A program made the translations under genes and the position numbers. From Spirosoma luteum DSM 19990 (GTDB lineage: Bacteria; Bacteroidota; Bacteroidia; Cytophagales; Spirosomataceae), in the NCBI RefSeq assembly GCF_000374065.1, contig NZ_KB893311.1:124001-188000 (forward strand): a stretch of DNA of 64,000 nt, in the 5' to 3' direction. The stretch's first letter is position 1; each line of letters opens with the position of its first letter. The notes under the pieces are model-generated. The model saw only the letters and a list, made by a program, of their open reading frames with translations, was not told the DNA's origin and did no database searches. Shown piece after piece: positions 43,068-50,669 of the stretch.

Positions 43068-43145
43068 AAAGGGGAAAGGGGTGGGTTAATTCATTGTATT
43101 ACAGTTGGTTATGTTTGAAAGTAGCCTATTTTGGACGTATCTTTA
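43068..43145 (+). promoter_or_regulatory. G-box promoter 4
   Basis: Box GGGAGATAAAGGGGAAAGGG (43061-43080), TTTG -33 at 43114-43117, 20-bp spacer, TATCTTTA -7 at 43138-43145; box to -7 distance 70 bp. ACTACAC at 43029-43035 precedes it. It serves the genes from 43171. Confidence 0.75.
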
Positions 43146-43170
43146 GACTATAATTAACCGGCAAAAAGGC

Positions 43171-43389
43171 ATGTGGCAGGCCGATACAGTACTCCAGGTT
43201 TTAAAAGGAAAAACGCATTCCCGTTTCTTTCTGGCAACGGACGACTATAGCGGCTGGCAACTGCCTAATAGGGTTAGAAACAGTCAGGTTGAGGACGAAA
43301 TCAAGAAAATTCAGGCTGAATATGGATATGGCTACATCATCCATAAAACCTTACCTTCCAAGCCGAAATCACGACGACAAAGATCATGA
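43171..43389 (+). CDS. Small unknown protein (72 residues)
   Basis: MWQADTVLQVLKGKTHSRFF, LATDDYSGWQLPNRVRNSQV, EDEIKKIQAEYGYGYIIHKT and a basic end (SKPKSRRQRS). No signal peptide or membrane part. Its stop overlaps the next gene's start by 4 bp (ATGA), so both are coupled. It is the first gene behind G-box promoter 4. No family is recognised. Confidence 0.5.
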   Translation: MWQADTVLQVLKGKTHSRFFLATDDYSGWQLPNRVRNSQVEDEIKKIQAEYGYGYIIHKTLPSKPKSRRQRS

Positions 43390-43772
43390 AGAATCTATCG
43401 GACCGCCGAGCGGCTGAATTTAAACGGGCCATCGGGCAAGCCAAACGTCAGGGTATTTTTATCAAGACATCGGTTTTTAGTGATAATCATCCGGGCCGCC
43501 GGGCGGTTGCGCTACGGTATGGTGCTTACGCACCCATTCACCGAATTCAAACCAATGCGTTTTCACTGATGCGGGAGTCTGAAAGCTGGGTTCAATTTGG
43601 CAGAGCAGATCAGTGGACGTTTTGCTCTGCACAGGAAGTGCAACGGCTTTTGCCAGGTGGTTACATTAAAATAGAATTTTCCCGACCGGTTGAAATGGGT
43701 AATCAATCAGAAACGGGAAAAGGGAAAACGAATGGCTGTTCTGCTTTGTACAAATGTTCCAGTAATGAATAG
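43386..43772 (+). CDS. Unknown 128-residue soluble protein
   Basis: MKNLSDRRAAEFKRAIGQAK then RQGIFIKTSVFSDNHPGRRA (about 21-40) lead into ALRYGAYAPIHRIQTNAF and WVQFGRADQWTFCSAQEVQR. The protein is basic in the first half and ends with a low-complexity Lys/Gly tail (ETGKGKTNGC). It overlaps the previous gene by 4 bp. It may be a nucleic-acid-associated factor from its charge pattern, but no known motif is present. It continues the promoter-4 unit. Confidence 0.45.
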   Translation: MKNLSDRRAAEFKRAIGQAKRQGIFIKTSVFSDNHPGRRAVALRYGAYAPIHRIQTNAFSLMRESESWVQFGRADQWTFCSAQEVQRLLPGGYIKIEFSRPVEMGNQSETGKGKTNGCSALYKCSSNE

Positions 43773-43810
43773 ATTGCTCTAATTCTTTATCTTCACTAAC
43801 CCTAAATCGT

Positions 43811-44095
43811 ATGAAAAAGATACCTGCTTCTCGTTGGCTATTTTACGGGCTGAGACTCATGTTAGCCGTCATCTTTCCCCCTTTTTATTTTTTACTGCGC
43901 AGACGTTGGAAGGTAGCTATTATTCTTACTATTCTAATGATTGCGCTGGCTAATTGGCATCGATACATCATTGTATTTGCGGTTATACTAGCTTTTGTCG
44001 GCGAGATCGTTCAAATTATAACCGACTTAAAGTATGGGGTAGGGCAGGAGGAAACTCAACCCACCACCGCCTTGCCCCGTAAACCACTTAAATGA
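43811..44095 (+). CDS. Small polytopic membrane protein (94 residues)
   Basis: Two to three hydrophobic stretches (LFYGLRLMLAVIFPPFYFLL about 9-28, VAIILTILMIALANW about 33-47, YIIVFAVILAFVGEIVQIIT about 51-70) are followed by an Thr/Pro tail. The first stretch has a Pro-Pro motif that recalls Pmp3/YqaE-like proteins but is not conclusive. It follows the 128-residue gene by 38 bp. Palindrome 3 lies about 73 bp downstream. Confidence 0.5.
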   Translation: MKKIPASRWLFYGLRLMLAVIFPPFYFLLRRRWKVAIILTILMIALANWHRYIIVFAVILAFVGEIVQIITDLKYGVGQEETQPTTALPRKPLK

Positions 44096-44167
44096 CCCTG
44101 TGTCTTACTCAAACGACTTTTCACAGCGTGGCGTCACCAGTTGAGTAGAAACTATAGGAACTGGATG

Positions 44168-44187
44168 GTGTCAAAAATTTTTGACAC
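44168..44187. repeat. Shared-core palindrome 3 (20 bp, perfect)
   Basis: GTGTCAAAAATTTTTGACAC exactly. Flanks (G before, GTT after) are not complementary beyond the core, unlike copies 1 and 2. It is in the intergenic gap after the small membrane protein and before the 57-codon gene at 44273. Confidence 0.85.
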
Positions 44188-44272
44188 GTTTAGGCTTTGT
44201 TCTACATTTGAGTCAGCGACAATAACTACTGAAAAAATTGTGCTCTTATGACCGGCACGGAAGTTAAACGGC

Positions 44273-44446
44273 ATGAATACTACCGCAACGTTACTTACTA
44301 TCGCTCTAACGGGCTTATTGCTGATGTATCTGATTCAAAGCCGAGGTCACTACTCTCGATTTACACGGACCCTGATGGATGTACTCGCAGCGATTACGCT
44401 GAGCAGTGGTCTAGTGGTCTTGTTACGTCTGCTGTTCGGAGACTAA
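44273..44446 (+). CDS. 57-residue two-segment membrane protein
   Basis: ATG 44273 to TAA 44446 encodes MNTTATLLTIALTGLLLMYL, a short polar turn (IQSRGHYSRFTRTL) and MDVLAAITLSSGLVVLLRLL ending FGD. Two well-formed hydrophobic helices strongly suggest a real small inner-membrane protein. An overlapping frame (44248-44457) is polar and lacks any pattern, so this frame is preferred. No family is recognised. It is below the 60-residue scale at which ORFs are usually called. Confidence 0.55.
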   Translation: MNTTATLLTIALTGLLLMYLIQSRGHYSRFTRTLMDVLAAITLSSGLVVLLRLLFGD

Positions 44447-44504
44447 TTATTTATTAGGTTTATCTCAATCCTATAATCATCACCTTCTTGATGTCCTGTA
44501 TGCT

Positions 44505-44993
44505 ATGATTTCAACTCAGAATGGCGAAGCTTTTGGCTCGACCGAACAAGGTGTATGGTATGAACGTATTTGTTTGCTGGACGGTAAAACCTACCGGCAT
44601 GAATTGCCCCTTACGCTGGAATCCTTTCAGCAAAGTTATGAACGTATGCGTAGTGGAGTTGTCATTCAGGATGCTTTTCCAACACTGGCACCACAGGATC
44701 GGGAATTTATTCTGTCCGGTATTACACCTCAGCGGTGGGATAAAATATTTCCACCATTACCGGCCCTGGACGAAACCGTAATTAGCCAGATCCTGCAAGA
44801 GCTGAAGCCGGTAATCGTGGATTTATTTGGCAATGACTCCAGCAAGCCGTTTAATCTGGAAGGGTTGACCATCGAAGCCTTACATGATTACCCGAGAATT
44901 GATGATTCACTACGAAGCCAGGCACTGGGTTGGGTAAGAGCCTGGGTTGAAAGAGAAGGATTTCTTAATCCGTCAATGAATTCTGCTTCATAA
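44505..44993 (+). CDS. Unknown 162-residue soluble protein
   Basis: MISTQNGEAFGSTEQGVWYE, HELPLTLESFQQSYERMRSG, FPTLAPQDREFILSGITPQR, then a helical C-terminus (LQELKPVIVDLFGNDSSKPF, SLRSQALGWVRAWVEREGFL). The 'ALxPxDREFILSGITPxxW' segment recurs in short Spirosoma plasmid proteins of unknown function. There is no membrane segment. It follows the 57-residue membrane gene and precedes a palindromic hairpin and G-box promoter 5. Confidence 0.5.
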   Translation: MISTQNGEAFGSTEQGVWYERICLLDGKTYRHELPLTLESFQQSYERMRSGVVIQDAFPTLAPQDREFILSGITPQRWDKIFPPLPALDETVISQILQELKPVIVDLFGNDSSKPFNLEGLTIEALHDYPRIDDSLRSQALGWVRAWVEREGFLNPSMNSAS

Positions 44994-45016
44994 GCAGGAA
45001 ACTGCTTTCTACGTTA

Positions 45017-45046
45017 GCTGGCAATCCTGACGTCAGGATTGTCAGC
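45017..45046. terminator. Long palindromic hairpin
   Basis: GCTG-G-CAATCCTGA-CG-TCAGGATTG-T-CAGC: a 20-bp perfect inner palindrome (45022-45041) extended by 4 bp on each side across one G/T mismatch. It lies 24 bp after the stop at 44993, just ahead of the ACTACAC motifs and G-box of promoter 5. Confidence 0.6.
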
Positions 45047-45137
45047 CATTCGAGTTGATGACCCGCACCGGCTGACTTATATGGATGCGTTTTGGCTACT
45101 ACACTACACGATTACAACACTTATTTTATTCTGGGAA

Positions 45138-45215
45138 AAAGGGGAAAGGCGTTTAGTTAACTTCCTGTATTTCAGATAGTTGACTTTAAAAAGGGGGCCG
45201 TTTTGCGTATCTTTA
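45138..45215 (+). promoter_or_regulatory. G-box promoter 5
   Basis: Box GGGAAAAAGGGGAAAGG (45133-45149), a weak -33 at 45185-45187 (TTT), 20-bp spacer, TATCTTTA -7 at 45208-45215; box to -7 distance 70 bp. Overlapping ACTACAC motifs at 45098-45109 precede it. The ArdC-like gene starts at 45263. Confidence 0.72.
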
Positions 45216-45262
45216 TATAGTTGATACGAGGGCGGCACCGACCTGTAATTTCGGGTAATACA

Positions 45263-46225
45263 ATGAGCAAGACGACCAAATTTCCCCAGCAACCGAAAAC
45301 AGACATTTATCAGGTAATCACGAATCAGATTATTGCCGAACTTGAAAAAGGCAAACTACCATGGCGGAAGCGGTGGGGGGTACTGCCAAACGGGAAAGCC
45401 GAAGTAGCCCGTAACTACCTGACCAAACAACCATATACTGGTATCAACAGCGTGCTTCTAGGTTGCCGCTCGGTGGAACGTCCTTACTTTCTAACCTTCA
45501 AGCAGGCAGCTCAACTAGGGGGTAGCATCCGCAAAGGGGCCAAAGGCATACCTATCGTTTATTGGAATGTAATCGAAAAAGAAAAGGAGACAACGAACCG
45601 GAAGGGGGAAACGAAGACCAAAACTGTCGGTATACCGTTGTTAAAGCCTTATTATGTTTTCCACGTATCAGACGTTGAAGGCATCGCCATCGAGCTACCA
45701 ACGTTGTTGCCAGTTCAGGAACCAGCGAAGGAGCTCGTTATAGACCAGTGTGAAGCCGTTCTTGCCAGTTACAAAAACGGGCCAGTCCTTGTGCATAATA
45801 ACCCCAAACGGGCCTGTTACAGTCCGTTATATGATCGGGTGAACATGCCAACTCTACCAGCTTTCGACTGCCCCGAAGCCTATTATTGGACCTTATTTCA
45901 CGAACTCATTCATTCTACGGGTCATCGTGATCGGCTGAACCGCGATGAACTGGTTCATTCGGATCGATTCGGGGGAGAAAAATATGCAAAGGAAGAATTA
46001 ACGGCTGAAATGGGCGCTTGTTTTCTGGCGCTCAGTAGTGGGATTGACATTACTGATAACCGATTGCTTACAAATGCTGTTTCGTATCTGCAAAGCTGGT
46101 TAGGGGCTTTGAAAAATGACAAGACGCTGATCGTACGTGCAGCTGGTCAGGCTCAGAAAGCGGTTAATTTTATAACAGGCCACTCTATTACCGAGCCAGA
46201 ACCATTAGCGGCATACGCAGCCTAA
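45263..46225 (+). CDS. ardC: ArdC-like antirestriction protein with zincin metallopeptidase domain
   Basis: 320 residues from ATG 45263 (MSKTTKFPQQPKTDIYQVIT); an upstream in-frame ATG at 45221 lies at the expected transcript start. The ssDNA-binding domain has LEKGKLPWRKRWGV and NYLTKQPYTGINSVLL with GGSIRKGAKGIPIVYW (about 1-130). The C-terminal zincin has YWTLFHELIHSTGHRDRLNR (HExxH) with the third ligand in the YAKEELTAEMGACFLAL helix. ArdC-type proteins protect incoming single-stranded plasmid DNA from restriction during conjugation. Its G-box promoter suggests it is controlled with the other backbone genes. Confidence 0.9.
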   Translation: MSKTTKFPQQPKTDIYQVITNQIIAELEKGKLPWRKRWGVLPNGKAEVARNYLTKQPYTGINSVLLGCRSVERPYFLTFKQAAQLGGSIRKGAKGIPIVYWNVIEKEKETTNRKGETKTKTVGIPLLKPYYVFHVSDVEGIAIELPTLLPVQEPAKELVIDQCEAVLASYKNGPVLVHNNPKRACYSPLYDRVNMPTLPAFDCPEAYYWTLFHELIHSTGHRDRLNRDELVHSDRFGGEKYAKEELTAEMGACFLALSSGIDITDNRLLTNAVSYLQSWLGALKNDKTLIVRAAGQAQKAVNFITGHSITEPEPLAAYAA

Positions 46226-46245
46226 AACGATTCCAGAATAACAAT

Positions 46246-46281
46246 GATACATAAAGTAGTTTCCAAGCTACTTTATGTATC
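46246..46281. terminator. Hairpin over an alternative start (46246-46281)
   Basis: GATACATAAAGTAG (46246-46259) pairs with CTACTTTATGTATC (46268-46281), 14-bp stem, 8-nt loop, 20 bp after the ardC stop. The ATG at 46275 lies inside the right arm, so ATG 46302 is preferred for the next gene. No T tract follows; it may act as a terminator, a mRNA-end stabiliser or a translation block. Confidence 0.6.
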
Positions 46282-46301
46282 AACTACACTTAACTCAACC
46301 C

Positions 46302-47021
46302 ATGACCAGAACGGTTTATATTCAGGCGTTAGATCAATTTCCCATTGACAAGCCAGGCGTTGACGCACTATTAGGCTTCAAACAGATGGGCGTAGCAACA
46401 AAATTTTACGAAACTATTGACCAGGTACCTCTGCATCCGAGTGTGCTGGTAGTCGGGTTTGCCGATGATGTAAGGTATTGGCTTATGGCAATGGGTATAC
46501 CTATGCCTGGTTCAATAACCTTACCTAAGCAACTTCATTACTATGCAGGAAGAGCAATCCAGCAGACAACACTGGAGCAGGCGTTGATCCAGACGGAATA
46601 CCCCTATTTTATAAAACCAACGCTGCATAAACTATTTGAAGCCCGTATAATTGAACAGCCTTCCGATTTGATAGACATCGTTAATACCGTCCCGTTAAGC
46701 ACCGAAGCTTTGACATCCATACCGGTGACGTTTACGTCTGAATACCGGGGGGTTATCATTGAAGGAAAATTTGTGGGTCTAAAGCACTATAAAGGCAATT
46801 TATGCCTTTTCCCGAGCTGCGAGATTATTAACCGAGTGATCCGCGATTTTACCGAACAACCATTGGCGTTCAGTATTGATTTTGGTCTGGATTCACTAGG
46901 TAGAACCTTACTCGTCGAGTGCAATGATTTCTGGAGCCTGGATAGTTTTGGGCTGGATCCCAAGCTGTACGCTGAAGGATTATTACTTCGGTGGAATGAA
47001 ATCCTTAAGGGGGCCGCATAG
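46302..47021 (+). CDS. ATP-grasp protein, R2K-like clade
   Basis: 239 residues from ATG 46302 (MTRTVYIQALDQFPIDKPGV). The C-terminal two-thirds resemble ATP-grasp ligases: PYFIKPTLHKLFEARIIEQP (Lys of the ATP site), EYRGVIIEGKFVGLKHYKGN, and AFSIDFGLDSLGRTLLVECN followed by DFWSLDSFGLDP with the DxG and ECND Mg-binding residues. This is the R2K-like (DUF4343-type) pattern seen in phage and conflict-system proteins, where the substrate is unknown but may be a peptide or RNA. It is in the same unit as ardC. Such a protein is unusual in a plasmid backbone. Function is inferred from fold. Confidence 0.65.
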   Translation: MTRTVYIQALDQFPIDKPGVDALLGFKQMGVATKFYETIDQVPLHPSVLVVGFADDVRYWLMAMGIPMPGSITLPKQLHYYAGRAIQQTTLEQALIQTEYPYFIKPTLHKLFEARIIEQPSDLIDIVNTVPLSTEALTSIPVTFTSEYRGVIIEGKFVGLKHYKGNLCLFPSCEIINRVIRDFTEQPLAFSIDFGLDSLGRTLLVECNDFWSLDSFGLDPKLYAEGLLLRWNEILKGAA

Positions 47022-47081
47022 CTCTTAAACAGGCACCAATCTGCCTGACTCGCAAACAACACTACACATCACGTTAACGAG

Positions 47082-47161
47082 AAAGGGGACGATAGGATTT
47101 GTTAACTTCTTAAATAACAGATAGTTATAGTAGGGAAGCGGATAAAAAAACGCTATCTTTA
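47082..47161 (+). promoter_or_regulatory. G-box promoter 6
   Basis: Box AAAGGGGACGATAGG (47082-47096), a weak -33 near 47131-47133 (TAG), TATCTTTA -7 at 47154-47161; box to -7 distance 72 bp. ACTACAC at 47061-47067 precedes it. The gene starts at 47186. Confidence 0.65.
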
Positions 47162-47185
47162 ATTAGAATCTAACGCTAAGACGGG

Positions 47186-47689
47186 ATGACAAATCAACTG
47201 AACAGTTCAGTGCCAGGCAAAGAAAATACTTGCTGCCAGGCAACTCAGTTTGCCCAGCAGGTTGCCGGCATGACGAATGAACAAATTACTGCTTATTTAA
47301 GGGGGAAGCCAGTGAACTACGTAGATAATACCGTACTGGACCACAGTGGAGAGTACTTTGACCCCGTAAAATTTTTCTTTACAGATGGGTCTATACTTTT
47401 CATTTTTGATTGGAATGAAGAAACGCCGGTTATGAGGGTTTACGAACAACTCCTGACCAATGCGCAGTTAATCAGCGCATATAGTGATGAAACCGGTGAT
47501 TTCGACCATTTCAGTGCTCAACTAATCGACTCCCTACATGCTTTAGCCATCAGTGATTTTCCCGGCCAGACGCTACAGGTTGAGGTAAACCTTACGGTCG
47601 AAGGCTTACTGCTTCAATTGTCGACCGATACATTGTATATAATTATACGCTTGTTGCCGGAGAAGATCGATTTAATCCCGGTCAGTTAA
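47186..47689 (+). CDS. Unknown 167-residue protein
   Basis: MTNQLNSSVPGKENTCCQAT, then QQVAGMTNEQITAYLRGKPV and an acidic beta-rich remainder (LFIFDWNEETPVMRVYEQLL, LQVEVNLTVEGLLLQLSTDT). It has no membrane segment. Two adjacent Cys near the N-terminus (CC) might bind a metal or lipid. No family is recognised. It is the first gene after G-box promoter 6; the following 47868 gene may be co-transcribed. Confidence 0.5.
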   Translation: MTNQLNSSVPGKENTCCQATQFAQQVAGMTNEQITAYLRGKPVNYVDNTVLDHSGEYFDPVKFFFTDGSILFIFDWNEETPVMRVYEQLLTNAQLISAYSDETGDFDHFSAQLIDSLHALAISDFPGQTLQVEVNLTVEGLLLQLSTDTLYIIIRLLPEKIDLIPVS

Positions 47690-47867
47690 TCGCAGAGGTC
47701 AGCGCTGCTTACCAGCTTAAGAAGCTGTCTAATTCACCACCAAACTTGGTCTGATTACGACTGAATTCTTATCTCAATATGCAACGTATATAGATATGCG
47801 TTAGTTGAGTTCAAAAGTACCTGAATCGTTCAGACGAAGAGCCGCAGTCCGTAAACTTTATCCTATA

Positions 47868-48191
47868 ATGACCCCTGCATCAAAGATACTTCGCAATACA
47901 GGCAACTATAATCCTGCTTGTCGGGGTGAATTGCGTCAGATAGATGAGCATAGGGCTAATCGGGAAGAAATCATTGGTTTAGCCCTATGCAGTTATGGCC
48001 ATCTAATTCAAATAATGACCACATTTAGATTAGACTATTTGGGTATGCTTATTTACCAGGCGTACGATCAGCAGAATCCCCGTAACTCGTTAGTAGCCAA
48101 TATCTGTCTATTGAATGGTGATACTTATTGCCCGTTTCAGCGGCTAGCCAATGGTACATTCCAGCAGCTATTAGTTGAAGGGAGTCAATAA
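47868..48191 (+). CDS. Unknown 107-residue protein
   Basis: ATG 47868 (MTPASKILRNTGNYNPACRG) is preferred over a TTG at 47805. The segments CRGELRQIDEHRANREEIIG, LALCSYGHLIQIMTTFRLDY and LNGDTYCPFQRLANGTFQQL contain Cys and His but no clear metal-binding spacing. No family is recognised. It ends 77 bp before G-box promoter 7, with no hairpin of note in between. Confidence 0.45.
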   Translation: MTPASKILRNTGNYNPACRGELRQIDEHRANREEIIGLALCSYGHLIQIMTTFRLDYLGMLIYQAYDQQNPRNSLVANICLLNGDTYCPFQRLANGTFQQLLVEGSQ

Positions 48192-48267
48192 TAAGCCTCT
48201 TATCCATGTCTCCACGACACTAAACACTCCACGATTTCACTAGTAGGAATGCGTATAAACACGGGAT

Positions 48268-48346
48268 GAAGGGGAAAAGGGTGGGCCAATCAGATAGACA
48301 TAAGGGGCACAAAGGTTGAGGGTTAAATGAATATTTCGTATATTTA
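48268..48346 (+). promoter_or_regulatory. G-box promoter 7 (PRTRC operon)
   Basis: Box GGGATGAAGGGGAAAAGGG (48263-48281), TTG -33 at 48316-48318, 20-bp spacer, TATATTTA -7 at 48339-48346; box to -7 distance 71 bp. It drives the PRTRC cassette from 48384. Confidence 0.74.
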
Positions 48347-48383
48347 TAATGTAGATAATCAGTGAGTTAACTATATTTTTTAC

Positions 48384-48605
48384 ATGGCAGAGCTAAAAGA
48401 ATTAAGCGGAGTTTTACACCCAAATACCCGCAAGAACAAGCCCAACAGCCCAGATTTTATAGGTCAGATTCTGATTGACGGACAAAAATATGAACTAGCT
48501 GGCTGGAACACGAAGAAAGTCAACCTAGAGGGTAAGTCATTTGTAAACATACGGGCCAACCGTATTATTTCTACGCATCCCGCCCGTGACCCGTTTCAGG
48601 AATAA
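48384..48605 (+). CDS. Unknown 73-residue protein at the head of the PRTRC operon
   Basis: MAELKELSGVLHPNTRKNKP, then NSPDFIGQILIDGQKYELAG, WNTKKVNLEGKSFVNIRANR and a proline-containing tail. A beta-rich small domain with conserved W/N pattern resembles DUF736-like plasmid proteins in layout (G.L.......PDF.G.I.IDG..Y.LAGW). It overlaps nothing and is the first gene of the unit. It may bind DNA or help assemble PRTRC proteins. The resemblance is only suggestive. Confidence 0.5.
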   Translation: MAELKELSGVLHPNTRKNKPNSPDFIGQILIDGQKYELAGWNTKKVNLEGKSFVNIRANRIISTHPARDPFQE

Positions 48606-48654
48606 ACGTGTTCGTAATGGTAGCCATCGTCTTTTACTTTCAATTGGTAATCTT

Positions 48655-49260
48655 ATGGATTTTTTTCAACGCCTTGCGGCTCTGAATCTTACAGGTGATT
48701 TAAAGCTAGTTATCACCGATACGCCAAACGGACAGCGCGTAACCTTACTTTTAGTCAATGACCTATGCGGGGATGAAGCCCGTAAACAGATTGCTCCACT
48801 TAATATAACAGGCACCCCTACTGAACTGGATGCTGGATTCTTCAACATTATTGAAAAGCCGATGCAACAGGCATCGGGATTAATGGTCAATTTGGAAGCC
48901 TTTCAAAAGAGTCTGGAAAAAACGCAACAGCAATCGGCAAAGGAAAAGCTCGAAGAATCAACTAAGAAAAAAGCAAAAGAGGAGTTGAAAAAAGCCTACG
49001 ACGCGGCCATGAAGAAAGTAGATGAACTGGAAAAAGAAAAAAGATACCGGGAAGCCTACGCCAAAACGCCTGACCCTGAACAGCACCCCGATCAGGCCGA
49101 ATCCATTCGTAAAAAACGTGCCGAATTACTGGCAAATTTCTCACAGCCAGGATTGTTCGATGCAATACCTGTCCAGTCAGCCAGTCAGCCCTCTACTGAG
49201 GAGAATACGTCAGGCGTAGAAACGTCAACAAACGCAACAATTGAATCTGTGACCGCTTAA
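48655..49260 (+). CDS. PRTRC system protein E
   Basis: 201 residues from ATG 48655 (MDFFQRLAALNLTGDLKLVI), chosen because PRTRC-E proteins start with a similar 'FF..L' motif; the frame is open to 48586. The N-terminal domain contains VTLLLVNDLCGDEARKQIAP and LNITGTPTELDAGFF, typical of PRTRC-E. A Lys/Glu-rich helical middle (about 85-155, KAKEELKKAYDAAMKKVDEL) is followed by a tail with FSQPGLFDAIPVQ, which resembles a DNA-clamp-binding QxxLF motif. PRTRC-E is a family of unknown function in the ParB/ThiF-related cassette. Confidence 0.78.
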   Translation: MDFFQRLAALNLTGDLKLVITDTPNGQRVTLLLVNDLCGDEARKQIAPLNITGTPTELDAGFFNIIEKPMQQASGLMVNLEAFQKSLEKTQQQSAKEKLEESTKKKAKEELKKAYDAAMKKVDELEKEKRYREAYAKTPDPEQHPDQAESIRKKRAELLANFSQPGLFDAIPVQSASQPSTEENTSGVETSTNATIESVTA

Positions 49261-49271
49261 ATTATTTGCTT

Positions 49272-49490
49272 ATGTTACTTGCAACCCAACTCAAACGTGT
49301 CTTTCTGATGGAAGAAAAAGGGCAGACCGTTGAATTATCTGACCCCGACCCCACGCTTAGTCCTCAGGCAGTTTTAAACCATTATTCCAACCTATACGCA
49401 ATTCTGACAACCGCTAAAATCAGTCCCGCTGACATCAGGGATGATGCGGTTCAGTACAGATTTGAATCAGTCATGGGAACTAAAGGTTAG
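49272..49490 (+). CDS. PRTRC system protein C
   Basis: 72 residues from ATG 49272 (MLLATQLKRVFLMEEKGQTV). PRTRC-C proteins share the pattern LA..L.R.F..NG..L.DP.P.LSP..V...Y...YP.LT.A......V....V.Y.F....GTKG; here DPDPTLSPQAVLNHYSNLYA, ILTTAKISPADIRDDAVQYR and MGTKG match it well, including the final GTKG. The TTG two codons upstream is less likely than ATG. It is 11 bp after PRTRC-E and 4 bp before the PRTRC-F start. Function unknown. Confidence 0.85.
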   Translation: MLLATQLKRVFLMEEKGQTVELSDPDPTLSPQAVLNHYSNLYAILTTAKISPADIRDDAVQYRFESVMGTKG

Positions 49491-49494
49491 AAAA

Positions 49495-50669
49495 ATGATG
49501 GGTAAATCCGCTCGAAAGATACCGTCCATTAAACTCAATGAACCAAAATGGTTGCTCGCCCGAAATCTAATCGACTACATGAACACGCTCGATCAGATGC
49601 CCGACGCAAGACAGGCCATAACGGGGCAACAACGGTGTGCGCCCCTCAGCCTACTGCCGATGGTTTTTTAAATCATTGCTTTGCCCCCGTTTATCCTCTA
49701 ACCGAAGAGCTTTTCGACCAGCAGGGAGTAGAAACCGATTTTTTTAAATCGGTTTCTTACCTGTCTGACCTCTACAATCTGGGCCTTGACGTGCATCAGT
49801 TGGAATGGGGGCATAATTACCCGTTTAATATTCAGCACAGTTATCAACTCGTTGTCGAGAAGCTGAAAGCTATTCGGGAGGACGTAGACGTGTTGATACT
49901 ATCCAACGAGACAACCAAAGGGACTTTAGCGACCGTCCAGCAGTACGATACCGATTACTATTCGTATTTCGTTCCGGTTAAACCCCTTTGGCAGCTTCAA
50001 AAATCGGGTAATAATAAACCATTGACGCACCTGCTTGAATCTATTTACGCGTACCTGATGCACATTAGCGGATTGCCATTTATATCGGACCAGAGTTCTT
50101 ATGTGTTTTATCAATGCGACATGATGCTGGAAAGTCGTGCTGAGTGGACTGGCCGGGAGGAGCGTAAAGAATACACCGCCTTTGAAAAAATAGTGAAGCA
50201 GTCTCGTCGGGGGAGCCGGATAATTCGCAACCGAATCAACCAGACTACCCACTTGAAAAACTTCCACAGGCGTTTTTCTGGGTTCCAGCCTGAGTCAGAA
50301 GCCGAAGCTGAATTAAAAGCCGTTGCCAGTACATTTCTCAATTTGTACACCCGGTTTCCAAACCGTTCAATCTGGGATAGTTACCACATTGGTCTGATGA
50401 CTCCTGACGAGGAATACCGGATTCATCCCGATCAGTTTATTTCGTTCATCTGGGATTTTGACGATGGGATTTACGATGATCTTGTGCAGTCGCTAGATGC
50501 TGATTTTAATGGGGGGGGCTATGTTGAATTACCCCAAACAGTACAGATGTTCGACCAGCCACAACCCGTTCAGACGCTAAATCTGGAATTCGAAGAAACC
50601 TTCTTTACGACAGTGGGTAATTTGATTTCAGTTCAACATAAACTAAGCTTGGATGCAAAATATAACTGA
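49495..50669 (+). CDS. PRTRC system protein F with a -1 frame break near 49640-49670
   Basis: The first frame starts at ATG 49495 (MMGKSARKIPSIKLNEPKWL, LARNLIDYMNTLDQMPDARQ) and stops at 49671. The second frame, open from before 49548, carries the rest, LNHCFAPVYPLTEELFDQQG to the stop at 50669 (YLSDLYNLGLDVHQLEWG, SIWDSYHIGLMTPDEEYRIH, FISFIWDFDDGIYDDLVQSL). The natural product thus needs a -1 shift, perhaps at the run of six T before TAA (GG TTTTTT AA, 49662-49671) or at GGGG (49623-49626). Both sides look like good coding sequence. It overlaps the PRTRC-B start by 17 bp. Function unknown. Confidence 0.65.

Noticed and set aside
44248-44457. 69-codon frame overlapping the 57-residue membrane protein
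   Set aside because: It has no membrane or domain pattern; the other frame has two clear helices.
46275-46301. ATG at 46275 as start of the ATP-grasp gene
   Set aside because: It lies inside the right arm of a 14-bp hairpin that belongs to the end of ardC; ATG 46302 is better.
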